A stretch of DNA of 64,000 nt from Nitrosarchaeum sp. (GCA_021414365.1 JAIOOR010000006.1:1-64000); one strand, 5' to 3'. Positions 52,644 through 62,123 are shown, counted from the first letter of the stretch. Program-made: numbers and translations. The notes: generated from the sequence alone by a model not told the origin.

Positions 52644-52994
52644 TTAATATTTATGATAAAGTTCATCTAAACCTAATTTGTATATTTTAGAAAGTTTATC
52701 GTATGCTTCTTCTTTACTTATCAAATTCTTTTGTGTAAAAATTCTAAATTTCTCATTGTATTCAATATCATCATGATGTCCAGACATACAAAACAATCTT
52801 GATTTATTTTTTCCCTTGAATTCTATGATAATGTTTTTTTTAATTAAGATATCAATATAATTAGTTAAGGTCTGATGATCAATTTTTGCTTCTATTGATA
52901 ATTGCATGAATGAAATCCAATTTTTATAAGTTGTAAATTTTTGTATTATTGAAACAATTCTTTTTTCTCTGCTTTGCCATTTATCTTCAGTCAT
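52644..52994 (-). CDS. Winged-helix transcriptional regulator (ArsR-like)
   Basis: 116 residues. A winged helix spans ~20-75 (IVSIIQKFTTYKNWISFMQLSIEAKIDHQTLTNYIDILIKKNIIIEF, recognised by its helix-turn-helix and wing). It lacks metal-binding cysteine pairs. The single Cys and a nearby HH (CMSGHHDD) may be structural. Target unknown. Confidence 0.6.
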   Translation of the reverse strand: MTEDKWQSREKRIVSIIQKFTTYKNWISFMQLSIEAKIDHQTLTNYIDILIKKNIIIEFKGKNKSRLFCMSGHHDDIEYNEKFRIFTQKNLISKEEAYDKLSKIYKLGLDELYHKY

Positions 52995-53041
52995 AATTCT
53001 CAGTAAATTCCTATTTTTAATTTACCAATCAACAATAAAAA

Positions 53042-53260
53042 TTAATTATAATTATCTGATAAATCAGATTTCTGTTTAGGAAGGTGTTTTAATGCTTTTT
53101 CTATTGCTTCTAAATTTGCAATCTCATTTTTTGAGTTTATTGTAAGAGTTTCAATCATTTCTGAGCCTATTTGTACTGCTTGTTCAGGTAATGTATCTAG
53201 AAATTTTTGTATACCTTTTTTGTAGTTTTCAATGAGTTCTAATCCTTCTTCAAGTGTCAT
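53042..53260 (-). CDS. Short helical protein
   Basis: 72 residues, three predicted helices with heptad-like spacing (LELIENYKKGIQKFLDTLPEQ) and no cysteines. It sits between two regulator-sized genes. Function unknown. Confidence 0.5.
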   Translation of the reverse strand: MTLEEGLELIENYKKGIQKFLDTLPEQAVQIGSEMIETLTINSKNEIANLEAIEKALKHLPKQKSDLSDNYN

Positions 53261-53353
53261 AATATCGATTAATTATTTGACTATTTCAAATCTTGTAAAT
53301 TTCAATTAATTTCAAATAACTTTATAGACCTACATTTCAGAAGATGTTTTGAT

Positions 53354-54400
53354 TTGGATATAACTGAAAAAGTTAAATTAATTGAAAGACCCCCTACTGA
53401 AGAAGTAGTTACACATGATGAATTAATTGAATTATTTAAAACAAATTCTTCTCCAAAACATTACATTGGTTTGGAGATTTCAGGATTTTTGCATTTAGGG
53501 AGTTTAATTAGTACTGGTTTCAAGATTAATGATTTTGTTAAGGCGGGTGTAAATTGTACCATATTTCTTGCAGATTGGCATACTTTGATCAATGATAAAT
53601 TAGGTGGGGATTGGGATATGATTTCTAGAGTTTCAAAATACTATTACGATGCATTCAAGTTGGTGTGCCCTAATGCAAATATTGTTTTAGGTTCAGATTT
53701 GTATAAAGAAAAAACCGAATATTGGTCTGAGCTTGTGAAATTTACTAAACATGTATCACTTGCAAGAACAATGAGAACGCTTACTATTATGGGACGTTCG
53801 GAAAATGAAGAAAAGATAGACCTTGCAAAACTATTGTACCCTCCAATGCAAGCAGTTGATATTCATTTTTTAGATGTTGACATAGCTCATGCTGGTATGG
53901 ATCAGAGAAAGATCCACATGTTAGTTAGAGAAATTTTCCCAAAAATGAAATGGAAGGTACCAGTTGCAGTTCATCATAGATTATTGCCAGGTCTTTCAAA
54001 ACCTGCAAGTACAAATGATTCTCAAATTTTAGGAAAAATGAGTAAATCAGATCCAAATTCTGGAGTTTTTATTCATAACTCAGATGATGAAATAAGGACG
54101 AAGATCAAAAAAGCTTGGTGTGAGGAATCAAATATTCAAAATAATCCATTATTAGAAATTTCAAAACATGTTATTTTTCATGAATTTAATGAGGTTAAAG
54201 TTGAAAGACCTGAGAAATTTGGTGGAAATATGTCTTATACAGAATATAGTAAATTAGAATCTGACTTTGCTGAAAAAAAATTACATCCAACTGATCTTAA
54301 ACAAACTGTTGGAGAGTATCTAGTTAAAATAATTTCTCCAATTCGTGAAAAATTGAATCTAAGCGAAGAATTATTTGAAGCAATTAAGAAAAGTTACTAA
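53354..54400 (+). CDS. tyrS: Tyrosyl-tRNA synthetase, archaeal/eukaryotic type
   Basis: 348 residues from TTG. YIGLEISGFLHLGSLI holds the HIGH-type signature and LGKMSKSDPNSGVFI the KMSKS loop. HAGMDQRKIHMLVRE is the diagnostic segment for archaeal TyrRS/TrpRS-like enzymes. Its size is right for archaeal TyrRS, which is shorter than the bacterial one. Its end overlaps the convergent cobJ-like gene by 4 nt. Confidence 0.92.
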   Translation: MDITEKVKLIERPPTEEVVTHDELIELFKTNSSPKHYIGLEISGFLHLGSLISTGFKINDFVKAGVNCTIFLADWHTLINDKLGGDWDMISRVSKYYYDAFKLVCPNANIVLGSDLYKEKTEYWSELVKFTKHVSLARTMRTLTIMGRSENEEKIDLAKLLYPPMQAVDIHFLDVDIAHAGMDQRKIHMLVREIFPKMKWKVPVAVHHRLLPGLSKPASTNDSQILGKMSKSDPNSGVFIHNSDDEIRTKIKKAWCEESNIQNNPLLEISKHVIFHEFNEVKVERPEKFGGNMSYTEYSKLESDFAEKKLHPTDLKQTVGEYLVKIISPIREKLNLSEELFEAIKKSY

Positions 54401-55191
54401 ACTTTAAGATTTGGATTTGTTTGCTCTTCTAAATTATATTTTGATTTATAACCTCTAGGGTTGATCATTAAATCTTTGTAAGTATAAGTTGATGAATTTC
54501 CAATAATTACAGTACTAATCATTCCTAATTGATCAGAATGATTTGGAAGGTTTTCTAAATCTGTCATAACAATTGTTTGCGAGTCTCTGAATGCACCTTT
54601 GATAATTGCTACAGGAGTTGTAGGTTTTCTATATTTTAAAAGAATTTTTCTTGCATCTATTAGCTGATGTATTCTTTTTTTACTTGCTGGATTATAAATT
54701 ACAATTACAAAATCTCCTTGTGCTGCAGCTTCAACTCTTTTTGTTATTATTTCCCATGGTACCAATAAGTCACTCATACTTACAACTGCAAAATCTGTCA
54801 TTAATGGGGAACCGATTATTGATGCACAAGAGTTTAAAGCAGAAACTCCTGGAACTATTTCAACTTGTAAACCATCTTTAGGATTCCAGTTTGATTCTGC
54901 AAGTGTTTCGTAAATTAATCCAGCCATTCCATAAATTCCTGGATCACCACTTGACACAAGCGATACTATTTTTCCAGATTTTGCTAAATCAATACATTGA
55001 TGAGCCCGTTCAACTTCTTGTGTCATTGCATAACGATGAACTGTTTTTCCTTCAATAAGATCTTGTACTAAATTGACATAAGTTTCATAGCCAACAATTG
55101 TATCACTTTCTTCAATTACTTCTTTAGCTCGAAATGTCATATGATCGTGATGTCCAGGTCCAACACCAACTATGTAGAGTTTACCAGTCAA
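54397..55191 (-). CDS. cbiH: Precorrin-3B / cobalt-factor III C17-methyltransferase
   Basis: 264 residues. LYIVGVGPGHHDHMTFRA, VSSGDPGIYGMAGLIYE, VPGVSALNSCASIIGSPL and SDLLVPWEIITKRVEAAA fit CbiH/CobJ of the tetrapyrrole methylase family. It methylates C17 with ring contraction during corrin synthesis. Other cobalamin genes are not neighbours here, but bluB is at 42263. Confidence 0.93.
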   Translation of the reverse strand: MTGKLYIVGVGPGHHDHMTFRAKEVIEESDTIVGYETYVNLVQDLIEGKTVHRYAMTQEVERAHQCIDLAKSGKIVSLVSSGDPGIYGMAGLIYETLAESNWNPKDGLQVEIVPGVSALNSCASIIGSPLMTDFAVVSMSDLLVPWEIITKRVEAAAQGDFVIVIYNPASKKRIHQLIDARKILLKYRKPTTPVAIIKGAFRDSQTIVMTDLENLPNHSDQLGMISTVIIGNSSTYTYKDLMINPRGYKSKYNLEEQTNPNLKV

Positions 55192-55241
55192 TTTTACAAT
55201 AAATTTGCTTTCAAGTAATTTATCCGTTTACTGGTTTTGTT

Positions 55242-56702
55242 TTATTGAAATGGATCTATGATTGGGCTGTTTATCACATATTGCTCATTCATTGTACGAG
55301 CTAAACTTACTAAAATTTGGTCATGAGATTTTGACAAATTGATATCATACACAGTTTCAAGAATTTTGGCATTTTCTGGATTATTCCATTCTACATTGAA
55401 TATACGCCATATAGGACTGTAATTTTCATCACCAGGTACTACAGAAATTATCCCTGCTTGAAATCCTAAAGGTCCTAAACTTTTAATTCCATTTTTAAAT
55501 TGGAATAGATCAGATTTAGAGGAATTTGTGATTAAATTTTCAGATGAGGGTGAGAATGGTATTCCCATTAATTTAGCTGGGCCGGAGGGTGTTGCATCAG
55601 TAATTATGTAATAAATTGTTTTTCCATCTTGTCCCCATCCTCTATGAGCAACAAATGTTACAGTCATCTCATCTTTGTTAATTTCAGTTATTTGACCACC
55701 GTCAAATGTTAAATTATCTGTGATTTCTTTGTCATCTCTGACAAGCATCTGCCCATCGGGCCAGATTATTTGAGGAGTGTTAATCACTACTCCAGTTTTA
55801 TTAAATTCAACTCTTCCATTTTTTTCTGCATTTATGACATCGTCATATGATTCAAGGATTGTTGCATTTTGACCTTTTTTCCATGTTACTTCAATAACAG
55901 AATTTAGTGCATTGTATTTTATTTCCTGAGAAGGTGTACTAGAAAAAATTTCTTTTTGGCGTCCATATATTCCATCTCCATTAACTCCATTCTTAAAAAC
56001 AAATATTGTTTGTAGAACATTTTCAGATATATTTTTCATCGCTGGCGCAACTTCAACTTTCCATCCTTGTTTTTTAGTAATTATTTCTGCATATTCTTTC
56101 TGACTAGAATCTGTTATAATATAGAAAACGGAATTTCTGTTATAGAACCCTTCATGCATTGGAATAGATGCAGCAATGTTTGCATTTGATAATATTAGTG
56201 GTGGATTCTTTTGTACTTCAATTTTTTGCATGGTAATCTCAGTTGATTGTCCTCTAATCCAGCCATCAACACTTACGGTAGAAGTAAATTTTTTGGAATT
56301 GGGAGAATATAATGCCAAGGCAGCTCCTGTAAAATCAATTGAACCAGATTTATCTTTGAGATCAATTAGAGACATTGCATAAACGGTTTTCCCATCAATA
56401 GTCCATGTTGGTTGACCCTGTGCATCATTGTTATTGATTTCATGTAAGACTACTACCTCTACAGGTTCGCTTGATGTAAATGTCATTGAACCATGATAAA
56501 GAGTACCCTGATTTGGTGATAAGATTAGTGCTAATTGATTATTTTCATTTCCTTGTCCAGGATCTTGAGAAGAGATTATTGTTTTGGTAAAATTAATTTT
56601 TTTTGTAGAATTTGCATTAACAAAATTATCAGAAACAAGTGAAATCGTTAGAGCACCTACGATAAAAATGCCTAGAATTAGAATAACTGCAAACTTGTTC
56701 AA
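55242..56702 (-). CDS. Exported protein with two homologous domains
   Basis: 486 residues with a signal peptide (~1-28). Two related blocks: SVFYIITDSSQKEYAEI...QTIFVFKNGVNGDGIYGRQ...VTWKKGQNATILESYDDV, and TIYYIITDATPSGPAKL...DLFQFKNGIKSLGPLGFQ...VEWNNPENAKILETVYDI. So it is an internal duplication of about 150 residues. A beta-rich region (~30-170) precedes them. Surface-exposed, function unknown. Confidence 0.75.
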   Translation of the reverse strand: MNKFAVILILGIFIVGALTISLVSDNFVNANSTKKINFTKTIISSQDPGQGNENNQLALILSPNQGTLYHGSMTFTSSEPVEVVVLHEINNNDAQGQPTWTIDGKTVYAMSLIDLKDKSGSIDFTGAALALYSPNSKKFTSTVSVDGWIRGQSTEITMQKIEVQKNPPLILSNANIAASIPMHEGFYNRNSVFYIITDSSQKEYAEIITKKQGWKVEVAPAMKNISENVLQTIFVFKNGVNGDGIYGRQKEIFSSTPSQEIKYNALNSVIEVTWKKGQNATILESYDDVINAEKNGRVEFNKTGVVINTPQIIWPDGQMLVRDDKEITDNLTFDGGQITEINKDEMTVTFVAHRGWGQDGKTIYYIITDATPSGPAKLMGIPFSPSSENLITNSSKSDLFQFKNGIKSLGPLGFQAGIISVVPGDENYSPIWRIFNVEWNNPENAKILETVYDINLSKSHDQILVSLARTMNEQYVINSPIIDPFQ

Positions 56703-56742
56703 TGAAATCCCTTGAAATTACTACCCATAAATGATTTTATTT

Positions 56743-58146
56743 TTAGTTGATTTTATCAAGCTCAAATGCATCATGTAAAGCCTGAACAGCTGTAGTAGAG
56801 TCAGAGTCTTTAACGACAAATGCAAGATTTAGCTCAGATGACCCCTGAGTAATCATTGCAACATTTACTTTGTTTTTTTCTATTGCTCCAAAGACTCTAG
56901 ATGCAACACCAACTGTACCACGCATACCTAAACCAATGAGTGCAATAATTGCAACATCGGTAGTTACTTCAAGTTTTTTGATTATTTTTCCTAAAAGTTC
57001 CATTTCTAATGCGTTTACTGCTTTGTCAAGATCGGTATTTTTGACTACGATGGTTATGCTAGATTCAGATGGATTTTGGGAAATCATCATTACATTTATG
57101 CTGGCTTTAGCCAAAGTTGCAAATATTTTTGCAGCAGTACCTGGAGTACCAACCATACTACCTCCACGTATATCGATTAATCCATTATGACGAATGTTAC
57201 TTACACACTTGACAGTATTTTTAGTAGATATTGAAGGGGAATCAGTAACAAGAGTTCCTTCGTTTTTTAAGTTAAAGGAATTTCTTATTTTCATTGGAAT
57301 TTTTTTTGTTAATAATGGCTCAAATGTTCTAGGATGGATTTGTTTAGCCCCAAATAATGCCATTTCAATTGCTTCAATGTAAGAAACTTCTTTGAGTAAT
57401 TTTGCATTTTTAACAATTTTTGGATCTGCAGTCATTAATCCATCTATATCACTCATTAACCAAATTTCATCTGCCTTTATACAAGAACCAATAATTGTTG
57501 CTGTATAATCTGAACCTCCCCTACCAAATGTAGTTACATGTCCATGTTGATCTGCTCCTGTAAATCCTCCTATTACTGGAATCATTTTCTTAGAAAATTG
57601 TAAATCAATTGTTTTAGAAACTCTTAGTCTTGTAGTATCCATTAATGGTTTGGATTCACCAAAATTTGAATCAGTAACAATTCCAACTTCTTTACCAGTA
57701 AGAGAAACAGATTTTTTACCTATATCATTAATTGCAAATGAAATTAATTTTATTGAAAGGCGTTCGCCGAATGAAATTAAATAATCCATTGATCTTGTAG
57801 TTACTTCTCCTAACAGAACCATGCCTTCAATTAGTGCAACTAGTTCTCGAAAATCAGTTTCTAGTTTTTCTAATAATTTTTTTCTAATTGTTGATTTTTT
57901 TATTGTTTGTTTTGCAAGTTGTTTATGTCTATTGATAATTTTTGATGCTAACTGCTCAGCTTTGTCTTTGTTTTCTTTTTTAATTGATTGAGATATTTCT
58001 ATTAGATCATCTGTAGTTCCACTTGTTGCAGAACTAACTATCGCTATTTCGTTATGTTTGGATAGTGAATTAACATATTTTGCAACAGCTTGAATGTCTT
58101 TAGCGGATGAAATTGATGTTCCGCCGTATTTTAGAACTAGTCTCAA
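56743..58146 (-). CDS. lysC: Aspartate kinase
   Basis: 467 residues. LVLKYGGTSISSA at the start, TTFGRGGSDYTATIIGSCIKA and SDIDGLMTADPK in the kinase domain (about 1-290), then two ACT domains (starting near 320 and 395) for allosteric control, probably by threonine and lysine. It opens the aspartate family pathway. It follows pcn by 35 nt. Confidence 0.93.
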   Translation of the reverse strand: MRLVLKYGGTSISSAKDIQAVAKYVNSLSKHNEIAIVSSATSGTTDDLIEISQSIKKENKDKAEQLASKIINRHKQLAKQTIKKSTIRKKLLEKLETDFRELVALIEGMVLLGEVTTRSMDYLISFGERLSIKLISFAINDIGKKSVSLTGKEVGIVTDSNFGESKPLMDTTRLRVSKTIDLQFSKKMIPVIGGFTGADQHGHVTTFGRGGSDYTATIIGSCIKADEIWLMSDIDGLMTADPKIVKNAKLLKEVSYIEAIEMALFGAKQIHPRTFEPLLTKKIPMKIRNSFNLKNEGTLVTDSPSISTKNTVKCVSNIRHNGLIDIRGGSMVGTPGTAAKIFATLAKASINVMMISQNPSESSITIVVKNTDLDKAVNALEMELLGKIIKKLEVTTDVAIIALIGLGMRGTVGVASRVFGAIEKNKVNVAMITQGSSELNLAFVVKDSDSTTAVQALHDAFELDKIN

Positions 58147-58181
58147 TTCAAAATACCTGAATCAGTTAATCTTTAAATGCT

Positions 58182-58928
58182 TTAACTTTCGACTCGAGGA
58201 GCCAAATAGAAGTGGATTCTGCCTATATTTGCTACTTTAAACTCAATTCTAAGGGGTTTTGCGCTAGAAAATTCACATGTAATTTGACCTGCAGTTGTAC
58301 CTACTGCTTTGACTACTGGGTTAAGATACTCTAGGCTGTATGTACCAATACTGTCTTCTTTTGAATAGATTTCACCTATTTCATCAGTATCCTTCTCAAG
58401 ATCAATTACAACTTCACCCGAATCACCTTTTCCAGAAAAATCTGCTTTAGAGTCAGATGTATGGATTGTTAGATAATCAGATACAACTTGAACATCCCCC
58501 AAAATCTTGTCAAATCTAGAAGAGGATAAAGTAATTTTAGAATCATATGGAATTTTTGGTAATGGTGTATCAGTTGCAGAACTTTCAATTAAACGCATTT
58601 TGTATTTTTTGTTTTTTCCAACTGTTACAAGTAACATATTTTGTTCAGAAATACTAATTTCTATGCTATCTTTTTTATCAGCTCTTTTGATAAGTTTGGA
58701 AAATTCATCAATTCGAACTCCAAATTTTATATCACTATCACATTCATATTTTTCAAATGCAGAATTAGGCCAAGATATGTCAATTAGAGCTACATGAGAA
58801 GGATCCATTCCTCTAAAAGTAATTCCTTCTGCTGTTGCAACAAAAGTAGCTTCCTCGACTAGTGTGGATATAGCTGAGATTATTGCTTTTAGATCATCTG
58901 AACCACTTGTTTTTGCTTCGAAAGTCAA
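58182..58928 (-). CDS. pcn: DNA polymerase sliding clamp PCNA
   Basis: 248 residues, the normal archaeal length. EGITFRGMDPSHVALIDISWP, KRADKKDSIEISI, SDSKADFSGKGDSGEV and the C-terminal IGRIHFYLAPRVES are PCNA features. The trimeric ring tethers DNA polymerases and ligase. It is at the end of the group rpoL-tfs-pcn. Confidence 0.95.
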   Translation of the reverse strand: MTFEAKTSGSDDLKAIISAISTLVEEATFVATAEGITFRGMDPSHVALIDISWPNSAFEKYECDSDIKFGVRIDEFSKLIKRADKKDSIEISISEQNMLLVTVGKNKKYKMRLIESSATDTPLPKIPYDSKITLSSSRFDKILGDVQVVSDYLTIHTSDSKADFSGKGDSGEVVIDLEKDTDEIGEIYSKEDSIGTYSLEYLNPVVKAVGTTAGQITCEFSSAKPLRIEFKVANIGRIHFYLAPRVES

Positions 58929-58963
58929 ACTAAATATTTTGGGTTTTATGTTCCAGTTAAACG

Positions 58964-59275
58964 TTATGCGTAATTACGCCAAGTGTATCTACATTTTGAA
59001 CATCGGTAGAATTGAGTTGTAGGTTCATCGGCACTTCTTGTTTGTAACATCCACCAAACTGCTTCATCATTACCACATTTTTCACATTCGATTTTAATTG
59101 TAGGTAATGTTTCTGTTGCTTCATTTTCAGATAATACATTAAATTGTGATTCGTGTTCTTCAGTAATCTGCTTTGTTTGTTTAGTTTCTTTTCCTTCAAC
59201 ATAATTACATTTTGGGCATTGTAGACCAGAATCACCTTTTTTTAATTTGACCTCACAATTGGGGCAAAATTTCAT
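58964..59275 (-). CDS. tfs: Transcription factor S (TFIIS/RPB9-like)
   Basis: 103 residues. An N-terminal zinc ribbon (CPNCEVKLKKGDSGLQCPKC) and a C-terminal TFIIS ribbon (CEKCGNDEAVWW...FYRCSKCRYTWRNY). The loop TRSADEPTT carries the Asp-Glu pair that stimulates RNA cleavage by backtracked RNA polymerase. Directly after rpoL with no gap. Confidence 0.94.
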   Translation of the reverse strand: MKFCPNCEVKLKKGDSGLQCPKCNYVEGKETKQTKQITEEHESQFNVLSENEATETLPTIKIECEKCGNDEAVWWMLQTRSADEPTTQFYRCSKCRYTWRNYA

Positions 59276-59554
59276 CTAATTTACCTTAATTTTAGAATTA
59301 AATAATTGTTTAAATTCATTAGCCATTTTTAATGCTGAATCAGTGGCCTTTTTGATTTCTTGCATTGGTTTACTGTTTGAATTAATTCTCATCCAACATT
59401 CGTTAGTTAGAGGATGTTTCACAATTACGCCTGCAAAATCGATGTTTGATTCCTTTAAAAGCTCATGTTGGATTATGTATAAAATTCCAATATCAGTTTC
59501 AGTAATAGAAAGGCTAATTTCCTTAGGTTCTGAACTGATTATTTGAGCGTTCAT
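59276..59554 (-). CDS. rpoL: DNA-directed RNA polymerase subunit L (Rpb11-like)
   Basis: 92 residues. HELLKESNIDFAGVIVKHPLTNECWMRI matches the conserved middle of archaeal RpoL/Rpb11, including the GxxxxHPL pattern. It pairs with RpoD (Rpb3-like) in assembly of the polymerase. First gene of the group with tfs and pcn. Confidence 0.9.
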   Translation of the reverse strand: MNAQIISSEPKEISLSITETDIGILYIIQHELLKESNIDFAGVIVKHPLTNECWMRINSNSKPMQEIKKATDSALKMANEFKQLFNSKIKVN

Positions 59555-59605
59555 GTATTCGGAAAAAGCACTTATTGTGGATATAAATCATTATGAGCGG
59601 TTAGA

Positions 59606-60142
59606 ATGGTAGAAAGTATGATTTCAGATATAGAAATATCAAAAACTAAGGACGAGTACGCATTAAATGACACTATAGAGGTTAATGTTAGTTTTAAAGT
59701 CGAAGGAGGATTAAGGGATGCATTCAATGAGGCAAATTGGACTAAAGCCTATAACAATAACGATGTATCATTTAAAATGAAATATGGAATAAAAATGATC
59801 TCTGGTGGATTTAGAAAGAAAGAGATTGGTAAAACAATTGACACTTACAGAAAGGCGGCAATTTTTTGGACAAGAAATCCCAAATTAGTTAATCCTCATA
59901 AAGATAGAAGGATTTGGGTTCAAGTATCCAAAAACTTTGAACCGTTTATTCGATTAACTGAAGAAGAAGTTAGACAAGAATTGTTTGATTTTAATGAAAA
60001 ATTTATTATCAAGGCATCAGATTTAGGTAAAGGTAAACACAAGATTGGGGCTGAAGTCTTTGCCTCTTGGCAAAAACATGATTTTACAGAACCAGGAAAT
60101 ATTAAAAACAACTCTAAGGAAATTGAAATTACAATCAATTAG
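59606..60142 (+). CDS. Unknown beta-rich cytosolic protein
   Basis: 178 residues with no signal peptide. A beta-sandwich-like chain with ISDIEISKTKDEYALNDTIEVNVSFKV (the start of Ig-like domains) and LGKGKHKIGAEVFASWQKHDF near the end. It is on the plus strand just ahead of the tandem mini-proteins (30 nt), so they may share an mRNA. No family recognised. Confidence 0.6.
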   Translation: MVESMISDIEISKTKDEYALNDTIEVNVSFKVEGGLRDAFNEANWTKAYNNNDVSFKMKYGIKMISGGFRKKEIGKTIDTYRKAAIFWTRNPKLVNPHKDRRIWVQVSKNFEPFIRLTEEEVRQELFDFNEKFIIKASDLGKGKHKIGAEVFASWQKHDFTEPGNIKNNSKEIEITIN

Positions 60143-60172
60143 GGATATAAGGAACTTTTTTGTTTAATCAAT

Positions 60173-60325
60173 ATGGCAAAATACGACGGTCTATTAGGAC
60201 AACCAATTCTTGAAGTTGAAGAACCCGATAAAGAAGGAGGCATTACTTTTATCTTTAAAGATAATAGATTTTTGTTCATTAAAGCAGTGGACGGAAAAAT
60301 AGATGCCGTATCAATTCCAGAATAA
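60173..60325 (+). CDS. 50-residue mini-protein, copy 1 of a tandem pair
   Basis: ATG at 60173, TAA at 60323-60325. The core ILEVEEPDKEGGITFIFKDN then RFLFIKAVDGKIDAVSIPE aligns with copy 2: V-E-(E/D)-P-D-x-x-G-G-(I/M)-T-x-x-F-x-x-N...IK-x-VDGK. All-beta appearance. It is unannotated by length cut-offs, but the conserved pattern between copies shows selection on the protein. Confidence 0.7.
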   Translation: MAKYDGLLGQPILEVEEPDKEGGITFIFKDNRFLFIKAVDGKIDAVSIPE

Positions 60326-60335
60326 GTGAGTATGT

Positions 60336-60482
60336 ATGGATAAATTTGAACAAATCAAAATGATGGAATTGGTAAAAGTTGAAGATCCTGATTCTGATGG
60401 AGGGATGACTCTAGTATTCCAAGAAAATAAAATACTAAAGATCAAAATTGTGGATGGAAAGCTAATATCACAATTTGTGTAA
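60336..60482 (+). CDS. 48-residue mini-protein, copy 2 of a tandem pair
   Basis: ATG at 60336, 10 nt after copy 1; TAA at 60480-60482. Core: LVKVEDPDSDGGMTLVFQEN and ILKIKIVDGKLISQFV. It is the paralogue of copy 1 with an N-terminal helix (MDKFEQIKMME) added. Ends 1 nt before the convergent phosphatase stop. Confidence 0.7.
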   Translation: MDKFEQIKMMELVKVEDPDSDGGMTLVFQENKILKIKIVDGKLISQFV

Positions 60483-60483
60483 T

Positions 60484-60981
60484 TTACTCATTTTCCACAT
60501 GTTTTTCATAAAAAGTAATAGCTAATTCCTGTACTTCAGATTGAATCGAACCTGGTCTTTCTTCTCTAATTTTTTTAATTGCTTCTTTTGCAGAATATTT
60601 TTGATATTTTACCAAGTAACAAGCTAGTATAGTTCCCGCCCTACCCATTCCAGCTGCACAGTGAACCATTACAGCCTGTTCATTAGAAATTTTATCATGA
60701 ATAAAGTCAACTGCCGTGTCTATTCCGTCCATATCTGGTGCAGTAAAATCTGGTGTAGGAACATGTAAGTAACCAATATCACTTACCCATTCTCCAGGTA
60801 ATGCATTTTCAGTCATAGTTACAATTGATGTTATACCTTGTTTTAGAATCCAATCTAGTTCATCAAAACTTGTTGGCATTCCGGATCCTGCAAGTTTATC
60901 TTCAATTAACCATGAGAAATTTGTTGGTTTTTTAGTAATTTTACCATGAACTTTTCTCCAAATATTTCCAGGTTTGCTCAT
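60484..60981 (-). CDS. Dual-specificity protein phosphatase
   Basis: 165 residues. The catalytic P-loop is VHCAAGMGRAGT (HCX5R with Cys at about 111), preceded by the general-acid loop PDFTAPDMDG. It hydrolyses phosphotyrosine or phosphoserine/threonine; the archaeal members act on small phospho-substrates as well. Alone on the minus strand. Confidence 0.88.
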   Translation of the reverse strand: MSKPGNIWRKVHGKITKKPTNFSWLIEDKLAGSGMPTSFDELDWILKQGITSIVTMTENALPGEWVSDIGYLHVPTPDFTAPDMDGIDTAVDFIHDKISNEQAVMVHCAAGMGRAGTILACYLVKYQKYSAKEAIKKIREERPGSIQSEVQELAITFYEKHVENE

Positions 60982-61064
60982 GATTGTTATTGTATTTTCT
61001 ATACTTTTAGTATTGCGAAAAATAGATGTGTCTTATATGGGAAAAATGTATATGGTTATGTGAA

Positions 61065-62123
61065 ATGAATAAGGAGGCAATTCTTTATGAAAAATTACCC
61101 AACAATAAAGTTCGTTGTATTGCTTGTGCAAGATATTGCGAGATGGCAGATGGACAAATTGGATTGTGTGGAGTCCGTGGCAATGAAAATGGAAAATTAG
61201 ACTTGTTTGTGTATGGTAAAGTAATTACAGGACATGTTGATCCAATTGAAAAAAAGCCAGTTATTCATTATAAACCAGGTTCAAAGGTATTTTCTATTGC
61301 TACTACTGGGTGTAATTGGCTTTGTAAATATTGCCAGAATTATGATATCAGCCAACGAAGAAAAGTTGAGGGTACAGATATGACTCCTCAGCAAGTAGTT
61401 AAAACAGCACTAGATAATGGTGCAGATGGAATTGCGTATACATACAATGAACCATCCATATTCATTGAATTTGCAAGAGATTGTGGAGTTATAGCCCATC
61501 AAAAAAATCTTTACAACATATTTGTCTCAAATGGATATGACACTCCAGAATCAGTAAAAATGATGGGTGAGTTTTTAGATTCAATAACAGTTGATTTTAA
61601 AGGAAATGCAGAACCCAATTTCACAAGAAAATTTATTGGGATTCCTGATCCTAAACCTGTTTTTGACACATTATTGGAAATTCGTGATAAAACAAAAATT
61701 CATGTAGAGATAACAGATCTTATCATTCCAAAAGTTGGGGATAATTTGGAATATGCAGAAAAATTATGTAAATTTATTTATGATCAATTCGGTCCAGAAA
61801 TGCCTATACATTTTTTGCGTTTTCATCCAGATTATAAAATGATGGAATTTGATTCTACACCAATCAAAACTTTAGAAAAACATCATAAAATTGCAAAAAA
61901 AGTTGGATTAAAGTATGCATATATCGGAAACGTACCAGGTCATTCTTTAGAGCATACTTACTGTCATGAATGTAACAATATTGTGATCAAGAGATATGGT
62001 TTTGATATTGAAGGGTGGAATCTTGATGATGATAACAAATGCAAGTTTTGTGGAAATCAAATTCCAATAATTGGGAAATTATCAAAAAATTATAAAAAAC
62101 AAAGATTTCATTTTGTACGTTGA
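61065..62123 (+). CDS. AmmeMemoRadiSam-type radical SAM enzyme
   Basis: 352 residues from the ATG at 61065, preceded by many in-frame codons from 61026 that I consider untranslated. CIACARYCEMADGQIGLCGVR is the N-terminal Cys-rich segment of this class; the radical SAM motif is TTGCNWLCKYCQNYDI (CxxxCxxC). A Cys-rich tail (CHECNNIVIKR, CKFCGNQ) ends it. It resembles PflA-like activases that often neighbour AMMECR1 and Memo genes, which are not seen here. Confidence 0.88.
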   Translation: MNKEAILYEKLPNNKVRCIACARYCEMADGQIGLCGVRGNENGKLDLFVYGKVITGHVDPIEKKPVIHYKPGSKVFSIATTGCNWLCKYCQNYDISQRRKVEGTDMTPQQVVKTALDNGADGIAYTYNEPSIFIEFARDCGVIAHQKNLYNIFVSNGYDTPESVKMMGEFLDSITVDFKGNAEPNFTRKFIGIPDPKPVFDTLLEIRDKTKIHVEITDLIIPKVGDNLEYAEKLCKFIYDQFGPEMPIHFLRFHPDYKMMEFDSTPIKTLEKHHKIAKKVGLKYAYIGNVPGHSLEHTYCHECNNIVIKRYGFDIEGWNLDDDNKCKFCGNQIPIIGKLSKNYKKQRFHFVR

